Of a stretch of DNA of 64,000 bases, positions 21,201 through 32,465 are shown piece after piece. The notes below the pieces were generated by a model. That model ran no database searches, was not told the DNA's origin, and was given only the letters and a program-made list of their open reading frames with translations. The stretch spans positions 1-64,000 of the forward strand of contig NW_026622774.1 of NCBI RefSeq assembly GCF_023065955.2. The letters run 5' to 3'. Within the stretch, counting starts at the first letter, position 1; the number at the start of each line of letters is the position of its first letter. The stretch is from Ursus arctos. Its lineage: Eukaryota; Chordata; Mammalia; Carnivora; Ursidae. A program made the translations under genes and the position numbers.

Positions 21201-24200
21201 CCAGGTCAGTGTATGGCATTTCCTTCCCCTTGCCACAGGCACCTGGGAGCATGTCTGCACGTGGAGAAAGACTTTCCCGTGGGAAGCCGGTTTTTGTCAA
21301 ACGGGTCCCAGTGCTCTGCTCCTCTCTTTTCCCTCCTGCTGCCAGAAGCCCAGGGAGGATGGGAGGGCTTAGAACATGGCTGGGCACTGTGGTTTTTTCC
21401 AGAGAAGTGGAGGGCATTTGCTTTACCTTGCCACAACCACTTGGGATAGGGTTTGCACCTCAGGAAAACTGTTTCCGTGGGAAGACGGCTTTTTGCAAAG
21501 GGGTCTCAGGGCCGTGTGCCTCGGCTATCCCTCCGGCTCCCCAAAGCACAGGGACGAGGTGAGGGGCTTAGACCATGGCTGGTCAATGTTGTTTCTTACA
21601 CCTGGGTGTGTGGCATTTTGTTGAGCTGGCTACCCCCACTTGGGATAGATTTTCCACAGCAAGCATCTATTGTTCGTCGGAAGCCGTTTTTGCCCCAGGG
21701 GTCTCCGGGCTGTGTTCGTTGGGGTTGAACTCCTGCTAGCAAAACCGCCGGGTTGAGGGAAGGGTTCAGACTGTGCCTGGGCCCTGTGGTCTCTTCCAGG
21801 TCAGTGTATGGCATTTCCTTCCCCTTGCCACAGGCACCTGGGAGCATGTCTGCCCGTGGAGAAAGACTTTCCCGTGGGAAGCCGGTTTTTGTCAAACGGG
21901 TCCCAGTGCTCTGCTCCTCTCTTTTCACTCCTGCTGCCAGAAGCCCAGGGAGGATGGGAGGGCTTAGAACATGGCTGGGCACTGTGGTTTCTTCCAGAGA
22001 AGTGGAGGGCATTTGCTTTACCTTGCCACAACCACTTGGGATAGGGCCTGCACCTCAGGAAAACTGTTTCCGTGGGAAGCCGGCTTTTTGCAAAGGGGTC
22101 TTAGGGCCGTGGGCCTCGGCTGTCCCTCTGGCTCCCCAAAGGACAGGGACGAGGTGAGGGGCTTAGACCATGGCTGGGCAATGTTGTTTCTTACACCTGG
22201 GTGTGTGGCATTTTGTTGAGCTGGCTACCCCCACTTGGGATATGTGTTCCACAGCAAGCTCCTCTTGTTCGTCGGAAGCCGTTTTTGCCCCAGGGGTCTC
22301 CGGGCTGTGTTCGTTGGGGTTGAACTCCTGCTAGCAAAACCGCCGGGTTGAGGGAAGGGTTCAGACTGTGCCTGGGCCCTGTGGTCTCTTCCAGGTTAGT
22401 GTATGGCATTTCCTTCCCCTTGCCACAGGCACCTGGGAGCATGTCTGCCCGTGGAGAAAGACTTTCCCGTGGGAAGCCGGTTTTTGTCAATCGGGTCCCA
22501 GTGCTCTGCTCCTCTCTTTTCACTCCTGCTGCCAGAAGCCCAGGGAGGATGGGAGGGCTTCGAACATGGCTGGGCACTGTGGTTTCTTCCAGAGAAGTGG
22601 ATGGCATTTGCTTTACCTTGCCACAACCACTTGGGATAGGGTCTGCACCTCAGGAAAACTGTCTCCGTGGGAAGCCGGCTTTTTGAAAAGGTGTCTCAGG
22701 GCCATGGGCCTCGGTTGTCCCTCCGGCTCCCCAAAGCACAGGGACGAGGTGAGGGGCTTAGACCATGGCTGGGCAATGTTGTTTCTTACACCTGGGTGTG
22801 TGGCATTTTGTTGACCTGGCTACCCCCACTTGGGATATGTTTTCCACAGCAAGCGCCTATTGTTCGTCAGAAGCCGTTTTTGGCTCAGGGGTCTCCGGGC
22901 TGTGTTCGTTGGGGTTGAACTCCTGCTAGCAAATCCGCCGGGATGAGGGAAGGGTTCAGACTGTGCCTGGGCCCTGTGGTCTCGTCCAGGTCAGTGTATG
23001 GCATTTCCTTCCCCTTGCCACAGGCACCTGGGAGCATGTCTGCCCGTGGAGAAAGACTTTCCCGTGGGAAGCCGGTTTTTGTCAAACGGGTCCCAGTGCT
23101 CTGCTCCTCTCTTTTCACTCCTGCTGCCAGAAGCCCAGGGAGGATGGGAGGGCTTAGAACATGGGTGGGCACTGTGGTTTTTTCCAGAGAAGTGGAGGGC
23201 ATTTGCTTTACCTTGCCACAACCACTTGGGATAGGGTCTGCACCTCAGGAAAACTGATTCCGTGGGAAGCCGTCTTTTTGCAACGGGGTCTCAGGGCCGT
23301 GGGCCTCGGGTGTCCCTCCGGCTCCACAAAGCACAGGGACGAGGTGAGGGGCTTAGACCATGGCTGGTCCATGTTGTTTCTTACACCTGGGTGTGTGGCA
23401 TTTTGTTGAGCTGGCTACCCCCACTTGGGATAGATTTTCCACAGCAAGCACCTATTGTTCGTCGGAAGCCGTTTTTGCCCCAGGGGTCTCCGGGCTGTGT
23501 TCGTTGGGGTTGAACTCCTGCTAGCAAAACCGCCGGGTTGAGGGAAGGGTTCAGACTGTGCCTGGGCCCTGTGGTCTCCTCCAGGTCATTGTATGGCTTT
23601 TCCTTCCCCTTGCCACAGGCAGCTGGGAGCATGTCTGCCCGTGGAGAAAGACTTTCCCGTGGGAAGCCGGTTTTTGTCAAACGGGTCCCAGTGCTCTACT
23701 CCTCTCTTTTCACTCCTGCTGCCAGAAGCCCAGGGAGGATGGCAGGGCTTAGAACATGGCTGGGCACTGTGGTTTCTTCCAGAGAAGTGGAGTGCATTTG
23801 CTTTACCTTACCACAACCACTTGTGAGAGGGTCTACACCTCAGGAAAACTGTTTCCGTGGGAAGCCGGCTTTTTGCAAAGGGGTCTCAGGGCCGTGGGCC
23901 TCGGCTGTCCCTCCGGCTCCCCAAAGCACAGGGACGAGTTGAGGGGCTTAGACCATGGCTGGGCAATGTTGTTTCTTACACCTGGGTGTGTGGCATTTTG
24001 TTGACCTGGCTACCCCCACTTGGGATAGGTGTTCCACAGCAAGCACCTATTGTTCGTCGGAAGCCGTTTTTGCCTCAGGGGTCTCCGGGCTGTGTTCGTT
24101 GGGGTTGAACTCCTGCTAGCAAAACCGCCGGGTTGAGGGAAGGGTTCAGAATGTGCCTGGGCCCTGTGGTCTCTTCCAGGTCAGTGTATGGCATTTCTGT

Positions 24201-25790
24201 CCCTTGCCACAGGCACCTGGGAGCATGTCTGCACGTGGAGAAAGACTTTCCCGTGGGAAGCCGGTTTTTGTCAAACGGGTCCCAGTGCTCTGCTCCTCTC
24301 TTTTCACTCCTGCTGCCAGAAGCTCAGGGAGGATGGCAGGGCTTAGAACATGCCTGGACACTGTGGTTTCTTCCAGAGAAGTGGAGGGCATTTGCTTTAC
24401 CTTGCCACAAACACTTGGGATATGGTCTGCACCTCAGGAAAACTGTTTCCGTGGGAAGCCGGCTTTTTGCAAAGGGGTTTCAGGGCCGTGGGCCTCCGGT
24501 GTCCCTCCGGCTCCCCAAAGCACAGGGACGAGGTGAGGGGCTTAGACCATGGGTGGGTAATGTTGTTTCTTACACCTGGGTGTGTGGCATTTTGTTGACC
24601 TGACTACCCCCACTTGGGATAGGTGTTCCACAGCAAGCGCCTATTGTTCGTCGGAAGACGTTTTTGCCTCAGGGGTCTCCGGGCTGTATTCGTTGGGGTT
24701 GAACTCCTGCTAGCAAAACCGCCGGGTTGAGGGAAGGGTTCAGACTGTGCCTGGGCCCTGTGGTCTCTTCCAGGTCAGTGTATGGCATTTCCTTCCCCTT
24801 GCCACAGGCACCTGGGAGCATGTCTGCACGTGGAGAAAGACTTTCCCGTGGGAAGCCGGTTTTTGTCAAACGGGTCCCAGTGCTCTGCTCCTCTCTTTTC
24901 ACTCCTGCTGCCAGAAGCCCAGGGAGGATGGCAGGGCTTAGAACATGGCTGGACACTGTGGTTTCTTCCAGAGAAGTGGAGGGCATTTGCTTTACCTTGC
25001 CACAACCACTTGTGAGAGGGTCTGCACCTCAGGAAATCTGTCTCCGTGGGAAGCCGGCTTTTTGCAAAGGGTCTCAGGGCCGTGGGCCTCGGCTGTCCCT
25101 CCGGCTCCCCAAAGCACAGGGACGAGGTGAGGGGCTTAGACCATGCCTGGGCAATGTTGTTTCTTACACCTGGGTGTGTGGCATTTTGTTGACCTGGCTA
25201 CCCCCACTTGGGATAGGTGTTCCACAGCAAGCACCTATTGTTCGTCGGAAGCCGTTTTTGCCTCAGGGGTCTCCGGGCTGTGTTCTTTGGGGTTGAACTC
25301 CTGCTAGCAAAACCGCCGGGTTGAGGGAAGGGTTCAGAATGTGCCTGGGCCCTGTGGTCTCTTCCAGGTCAGTGTATGGCATTTCCTTCCCCTTGCCACA
25401 GGCACCTGGGAGCATGTCTGCACGTGGAGAAAGACTTTCCCGTGGGAAGCCGGTTTTTGTCAAACGGGTCCCAGTGCTCTGCTCCTCTCTTTTCACTCCT
25501 GCTGCCAGAAGCCCAGGGAGGATGGGAGGGCTTAGAACATGGCTGGGCACTGTGGTTTCTTCCAGAGAAGTGGAGGGCATTTGCTTTACCTTGCCACAAC
25601 CACTTGTATATGGTCTGCACCTCAGGAAAACTGTTACCGTGGGAAGCCGGCTTTTTGCAAAGGGGTCTCAGGGCCGTGGGCCTCGGTTGTCCCTCCGGCT
25701 CCCCAAAGCACAGGGACGAGGTGAGGGGCTTGGACCATGCCTGGGCAATGTTGTTTCTTACACCTGGGTGTGTGGCATTTTGTTGAGCTG
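18282..25790. repeat. Block II, copy 2 (12.6 units)
   Basis: Second copy of 10555-18063, in tandem after 13 units. The register is constant along its length, so all five one-base deletions of copy 1 are repeated here. The match ends at 25791, where CTGCCTACCC replaces CTGGCTACCC, followed by GGAATAGGTTTTCC and TCCGGACTGTGTTCC. Confidence 0.94.
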
Positions 25791-27111
25791 CCTACCCCCA
25801 CTTGGAATAGGTTTTCCACAGCAAGCACCTATTGTTCGTCGGAAGCCGTTTTTGCCCCAGGGGTCTCCGGACTGTGTTCCTTGGGGTTGAACTCCTGCTA
25901 GCAAAACCGCTGGGTTGAGGGAAGGGTTCAGACTGTGCCTGGGCCCTGTGGTCTCTTCCAGGTCAGTGTATGGCATTTCCTTCCCCTTGCCACAGGCACC
26001 TGGGAGCATGTCTGCACGTGGAGAAAGACTTTCCCGTGGGAAGCCGGTTTTTGTCAAACGGGTCCCAGTGCTCTGCTCCCCTTTTTTCACTCCTGCTGCC
26101 AGAAGCCCAGGGAGGATGGGAGGGCTTCGAACATGGCTGGGCACTGTGGTTTCTTCCAGAGAAGTGGAGGGTATTTGCTTTACCTTGCCACAACCACTTG
26201 TGAGAGGGTCTGCACCTCAGGAAAACTGTCACCGTGGGAAGCCGGCTTTTTGCAAAGAGGTCTCAGGGCCGTGGGCCTCGGCTGTCCCTCTGCCTCCCCA
26301 AAGCACAGGGACGAGGTGAGGGGCTTAGACCATGCCTGGGCAATGTTGTTTCTTACACCTGGGTGTGTGGCATTGTTTACCTGGCTACCCCCACTTGGGA
26401 TAGGTGTTCCACAGCAAGCACCTATTGTTCATCAGAAGCCGTTTTTGCCTCAGGGGTCTCCGGGCTGTGTTCGTTGGGGTTGAACTCCTGCTAGCAAAAC
26501 CGCCGGGATGAGGGAAGGGTTCAGACTGTGCCTGGGCCCTGTGTTCTCTTCCAGGTTAGTGTATGGCATTTCCTTCCCCTTGCCAAAGGCACCTGGGAGC
26601 ATGTCTGCCCTTGGAGAAAGACTTTCCCGTGGGAAGCCGGTTTTTGTCAAACGGGTCCCCGTGCTCTGCTCCTCTCTTTTCACTCCTGCTGCCAGAAGCC
26701 CAGGGAGGATGGGAGGGCTTAGAACATGGCTGGGCACTGTGGTTTCTTCCAGAGAAGTGGAGGGCATTTGCTTTACCTTGCCACAACCACTTGGGATAGG
26801 GTCTGCACCTCAGGAAAACTGTTTCCGCGGGAAGCCGGCTTTTTGCAAAGGGGTCTCAGGGCCGTGTGCCTGGGGTGTCCCTCCGGCTCCCCAAAGCACA
26901 GGGACGAGGTGAGGGGCTTAGACCATGCCTGGGCAATGTTGTTTCTTACACCTGGGTGTGTGGCATTTTGTTGAGCTGGCTACCCCCACTTGGGATAGGT
27001 GTTCCACAGCAAGCACCTATTGTCCGTCGGAAGCCGTTTTTGCCCCAGGGGTCTCCGGGCTGTGTTCGTTGGGGTTGAACTCCAGCTAGCAAAAACGCCG
27101 GGTTGAGGGAA
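25791..27111. repeat. Transitional units m43C-m45, including the 593-bp unit m44
   Basis: m44 (25924-26516) is 593 bp. Its C part has GGCATTGTTTACCTGG in place of GGCATTTTGTTGACCTGG, and its A part has GCTCCCCTTTTTTCAC, a variant I saw nowhere else. m45 (26517-27111) has GTGTTCTCTTCCAGGTTAG, GCCAAAGGC and CTGCCCTTGG, with m8-like B and C parts ending in CCAGCTAGCAAAAACG. The stretch links Block II-type units to units of the left end of the window. Confidence 0.8.
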
Positions 27112-29633
27112 GGGTTCAGACTGTGCCTGGGCCCTGTGGTCTCTTCCAGGTCAGTGTATGGCATTTCCTTCCCCTTGCCCCAGGCACCTGGGAGCATGTC
27201 TGCACGTGGAGAAAGACTTTCCCGTGGGAAGCCGGGTTTTGTCAAACGGGTCCCCGTGCTCTGCTCCTCTCTTTTCACTCCTGCTGCCAGAAGCCCAGGG
27301 AGGATGGGAGGGCTTAGAACATGGCTGGGCACTGTGGTTTCTTCCAGAGAAGTGGAGGGCATTTGCTTTACCTTGCCACAACCACTTGGGATAGGGTCTG
27401 CACCTCAGGAAAACTGTTTCCATGGGAAGCCGGCTTTTTGCAAAGGGGTCTCAGGGCCGTGTGCCTCGGCTGTCCCTCCGGCTCCCCAAAGCACAGGGAC
27501 GAGGTGAGGGGCTTAGACCATGCCTGGGCAATCTTGTTTCTTACACCTGGGTGTGTGGCATTTTGTTGAGCTGGCTACCCCAACTTGGGATAGGTGTTCC
27601 ACAGCAAGCACCTATTGTTCGTCGGAAGCCGTTTTTGCCCCAGGGGTCTCCGGGCTGTGTTCGTTGGGGTTGAACTCCTGCTAGCAAAACCGCCGGGTTG
27701 AGGGAAGGGTTCAGACTGTGCCTGGGCCCTGTGGTCTCTTCCAGGTCAGTGTATGGCATTTCCTTCCCCTTGCCCCAGGCACCTGGGAGCATGTCTGCAC
27801 GTGGACAAAGACTTTCCCGTGGGAAGCCGGTTTTTGTCAAACGGGTCCCAGTGCTCTGCTCCTCTCTTTTCACTCCTGCTGCCAGAAGCCCAGGGAGGAT
27901 GGGAGGGCTTAGAACATGCCTGGACACTGTGGTTTCTTCCAGAGAAGTGGAGGGCATTTGCTTTACCTTGCCACAACCACTTGGGATAGGGTCTGCACCT
28001 CAGGAAAACTGTCTCCGTGGGAAGCCGGCTTTTTGCAAAGGGGTCTCAGGGCCGTGTGCCTCGGCTGTCCCTCCGGCTCCCCAAAGCACAGGGACGAGGT
28101 GAGGGGCTTAGACCATGCCTGGGCAATGTTGTTTCTTACACCTGGGTGTGTGGCATTTTGTTGAGCTGGCTACCCCCACTTGGGATAGGTTTTCCACAGC
28201 AAGCACCTATTGTTCGTCGGAAGCCGTTTTTGCCCCAGGGGTCTGCGGGCTGTGTTCGTTGGGGTTGAAATCCTGCTAGCAAAACCGCCGGGTTGAGGGA
28301 AGGGTTCAGACTGTGCCTGGGCCCTGTGGTCTCTTCCAGGTCAGTGTATGGCATTTCCTTCCCCTTGCCACAGGCACCTGGGAGCATGTCTGCCCGTGGA
28401 GAAAGACTTTCCCGTGGGAAGCCGGTTTTTGTCAAACGGGTCCCAGTGCTCTACTCCTCTCTTTTCACTCCTGCTGCCAGAAGCCCAGGGAGGATGGCAG
28501 GGCTTAGAACATGGCTGGGCACTGTGGTTTCTTCCAGAGAAGTGGAGGGCATTTGCTTTACCTTACCACAACCACTTGTGAGAGGGTCTACACCTCAGGA
28601 AAACTGTTTCCGTGGGAAGCCGTCTTTTTGCAACGGGGTCTCAGGGCCGTGGGCCTCGGCTGTCCCTCCGGCTCCCCAAAGCACAGGGACGAGGTGAGGG
28701 GCTTAGACCATGGCTGGGCAATGTTGTTTCTTACACCTGGGTGTGTGGCATTTTGTTGACCTGGCTACCCCCACTTGGGATAGGTGTTCCACAGCAAGCG
28801 CCTATTGTTCGTCGGAAGCCGTTTTTGCCTCAGGGGTCTCCGGGCTGTGTTCGTTGGGGATGAACTCCTGCTAGCAAAACCGCCGGGTTGAGGGAAGGGT
28901 TCAGAATGTGCCTGGGCCCTGTGGTCTCTTCCAGGTCAGTGTATGGCATTTCTGTCCCTTGCCACAGGCACCTGGGAGCATGTCTGCACGTGGAATAAGA
29001 CTTTCCCGTGGGAAGCCGGTTTTTGTCAAACGGGTCCCAGTGCTCTGCTCCTCTCTTTTCACTCCTGCTGCCAGAAGCCCAGGGAGGATGGCAGGGCTTA
29101 GAACATGGCTGGACACTGTGGTTTCTTCCAGAGAAGTGGAGGGCATTTGCTTTACCTTGCCACAACCACTTGTGAGAGGGTCTGAACCTCAGGAAAACTG
29201 TTTCCGTGGGAAGCCGGCTTTTTGCAAAGGGGTTTCAGGGCCGTGGGCCTCGGGTGTCCCTCCGGCTCCCCAAAGCACAGGGACGAGGTGAGGGGCTTAG
29301 ACCATGGCTGGGTAATGTTGTTTCTTACACCTGGGTGTGTGGCATTTTGTTGACCTGACTACCCCCACTTGGGATAGGTGTTCCACAGCAAGCGCCTATT
29401 GTTCGTCGGAAGACGTTTTTGCCTCAGGGGTCTCCGGGCTGTATTCGTTGGGGTTGAACTCCTGCTAGCAAAACCGCCGGGTTGAGGGAAGGGTTCAGAC
29501 TGTGCCTGGGCCCTGTGGTCTCTTCCAGGTCAGTGTATGGCATTTCCTTCCCCTTGCCACAGGCACCTGGGAGCATGTCTGCACGTGGAGAAAGACTTTC
29601 CCGTGGGAAGCCGGTTTTTGTCAAACGGGTCCC
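27112..29633. repeat. Block III, copy 1 (4.2 units)
   Basis: It recurs at 32466-34987, offset 5,354 bp (9 units). Differences noticed include CCATGGG against CCGTGGG near 27421, CCCCAAC against CCCCCAC near 27580, CTTCCAG against CTTCGAG near 33293, and GGAATAAG against GGAGAAAG near 28994. Shared rare marks are GAACATGCCTGGACACTG, TCTGCGGGCTG and GTTGAAATCCTG. The right edge is set by CCCAGTG against CCCCGTG at 29634 / 34988; the left edge is approximate because m46 and m55 differ slightly near their start. Confidence 0.88.
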
Positions 29634-30177
29634 AGTGCTCTGCTTCTCTCTTTTCCCTCCTGCTGCCAGAAGCCCAGGGAGGATGGGAGGGCTTAGAACA
29701 TGGCTGGGCACTGTGGTTTTTTCCAGAGAAGTGGAGGGCATTTGCTTTACCTTGCCACAACCACTTGGGATAGGGTTTGCACCTCAGGAAAACTGTTTCC
29801 GTGGGAAGACGGCTTTTTGCAAAGGGGTCTCAGGGCCGTGTGCCTCGGCTATCCCTCCGGCTCCCCAAAGCACAGGGACGAGGTGAGGGGCTTAGACCAT
29901 GGCTGGTCAATGTTGTTTCTTACACCTGGGTGTGTGGCATTTTGTTGAGCTGGCTACCCCCACTTGGGATAGATTTTCCACAGCAAGCATCTATTGTTCG
30001 TCGGAAGCCGTTTTTGCCCCAGGGGTCTCCGGGCTGTGTTCGTTGGGGTTGAACTCCTGCTAGCAAAACCGCCGGGTTGAGGGAAGGGTTCAGACTGTGC
30101 CTGGGCCCTGTGGTCTCTTCCAGGTCAGTGTATGGCATTTCCTTCCCCTTGCCACAGGCACCTGGGAGCATGTCTGC
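28683..30177. repeat. Block II-derived segment inside the mosaic (offset 8,324 bp)
   Basis: This 1.5-kb stretch matches 20359-21853 and, at its own offset, 12632-14126 of Block II copy 1. Shared marks are GGCATTTCTGTCCC, GACCTGACTACC, GTTTTTTCCAGAG, GGGTTTGCACC, GGAAGACGGC and GGATAGATTTTCC. Private changes are GGAATAAG near 28994 and TGCTTCTC near 29644. It overlaps Block III copy 1, so Block III was assembled after this transfer and then duplicated. Confidence 0.85.
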
Positions 30178-32465
30178 ACGTGGAGAAAGACTTTCCCGTG
30201 GGAAGCCGGTTTTTGTCAAACGGGTCCCAGTGCTCTGCTCCTCTCTTTTCACTCCTGCTGCCAGAAGCCCAGGGAGGATGGGAGGGCTTAGAACATGGCT
30301 GGGCACTGTGGTTTCTTCCAGAGAAGTGGAGGGCATTTGCTTTACCTTGCCACAACCACTTGGGATAGGGTCTGCACCTCAGGAAAACTGTTTCCGTGGG
30401 AAGCCGGCTTTTTGCAAAGGGGTCTCAGGGCCGTGGGCCTCGGCTGTCCCTCTGGCTCCCCAAAGGACAGGGACGAGGTGAGGGGCTTAGACCATGGCTG
30501 GGCAATGTTGTTTCTTACACCTGGGTGTGTGGCATTTTGTTGAGCTGGCTACCCCCACTTGGGATAGGTGTTCCACAGCAAGCTCCTCTTGTTCATCGGA
30601 AGCCGTTTTTGCCCCAGGCGTCTCCGGGCTGTGTTCGTTGGGGTTGAACTCCTGCTAGCAAAACCGCCGGGTTGAGGGAAGGGTTCAGACTGTGCCTGGG
30701 CCCTGTGGTCTCTTCCAGGTCAGTGTATGGCATTTCCTTCCCCTTGCCCCAGGCACCTGGGAGCATGTCTGCACGTGGACAAAGACTTTCCCGTGGGAAG
30801 CCGGTTTTTGTCAAACGGGTCCCCGTGCTCTGCTCCTCTCTTTTCACTCCTGCTGCCAGAAGCCCAGGGAGGATGGGAGGGCTTAGAACATGGCTGGGCA
30901 CTGTGGTTTCTTCCAGAGAAGTGGAGGGCATTTGCTTTACCTTGCCACAACCACTTGGGATAGGGTCTGCACCTCAGGAAAACTGTTTCCGTGGGAAGCC
31001 GGCTTTTTGCAAAGGGGTCTCAGGGCCGTGGGCTTCGGCTGTCCCTCCGGCTCCCCAAAGCACAGGGACGAGGTGAGGGGCTTAGACCAAGCCTGGGCAA
31101 TGTTGTTTCTTACACCTGGATGTGTGGCATTTTGTTGAGCTGGCTTCCCCCACTTGGGATAGGTGTTCCACAGCAAGCACCTATTGATCGTCGGAAGCCG
31201 TTTTTGCCCCAGGGGTCTCCGGGCTGTGTTCGTTGGGGTTGAACTCCTGCTAGCAAAACCGCCGGGTTGAGGGAAGGGTTCAGACTGTGCCTGGGCCCTG
31301 TGGTCTCTTCCAGGTCAGTGTATGGCATTTCCTTCCCCTTGCCCCAGGCACCTGGGAGCATGTCTGCACGTGGAGAAAGACTTTCCCGTGGGAAGCCGGG
31401 TTTCGTCAAACGGGTCCCAGTGCTCTGCTCCTCTCTTTTCACTCCTGCTGCCAGAAGCCCAGGGAGGATGGGAGGGCTTAGAACATGGCTGGGCACTGTG
31501 GTTTCTTCCAGAGAAGTGGAGGGCATTTGCTTTACCTTGCCACAACCACTTGGGATAGGGTCTGCACCTCAGGAAAACTGTCTCCGTGGGAAGCCGGCTT
31601 TTTGCAAAGGGGTCTCAGGGCCGTGTGCCTCGGCTGTCCCTCCGGCTCCCCAAAGCACAGGGACGAGGTGAGGGGCTTAGACCATGCCTGGGCAATGTTG
31701 TTTCTTACACCTGGGTGTGTGGTATTTTGTTGAGCTGGCTACCCCCACTTGGGATAGGTGTTCCACAGCAAGCACCTATTGTTCGTTGGAAGCCGTTTTT
31801 GCCCCAGGGGTCTCCGGGCTGTGTTCGTTGGGGTTGAACTCCTGCTAGCAAAACCGCCGGGTTGAGGGAAGGGTTCAGACTGTGCCTGGGCCCTGTGGTC
31901 TCTTCCAGGTCAGTGTATGGCATTTCCTTCCCCTTGCCCCAGGCACCTGGGAGCATGTCTGCACGTGGACAAAGACTTTCCCGTGGGAAGCCGGTTTTTG
32001 TCAAACGGGTGCCCGTGCTCTGCTCCTCTCTTTTCACTCCTGCTGCCAGAAGCCCAGGGAGGATGGGAGGGCTTAGAACATGGCTGGGCACTGTGGTTTC
32101 TTCCAGAGAAGTGGAGGGCATTTGCTTTACCTTGCCACAACCACTTGGGATAGGGTCTGCACCTCAGGAAAACTGTTTCCGTGGGAAGCCGGCTTTTTGC
32201 AAAGGGGTCTCAGGGCCGTGTGCCTCGGGTGTCCCTCCCACTCCCCAAAGCATAGGGACGAAGTGAGGGGCTTAGACCATGCCTGGGCAATGTTGTTTCT
32301 TACACCTGGGTGTGTGGCATTTTGTTGAGCTGGCTTCCCCCACTTGGGATAGGTGTTCCACAGCAAGCACCTATTGATCGTCGGAAGCCTTTTTTGCCTC
32401 AGGGGTCTCCGGGCTGTGTTCGTTGGGGTTGAACTCCTGCTAGCAAAACCGCCGGGTTGAGGGAA
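30178..32465. repeat. Units m51-m54, spacer between the Block III copies
   Basis: Four units of mixed ancestry. m51 keeps the GCTCCTCTTG end shared with m24 and m37 but loses other Block II marks. m52 and m54 carry GACAAAGAC. m53 carries the first GTTTCGTCAAACGGG variant that becomes common after 35 kb. m54 has private changes CCCACTCC, CATAGGG and GAAGTGAGG near 32238-32266. No other content is visible. Confidence 0.8.
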
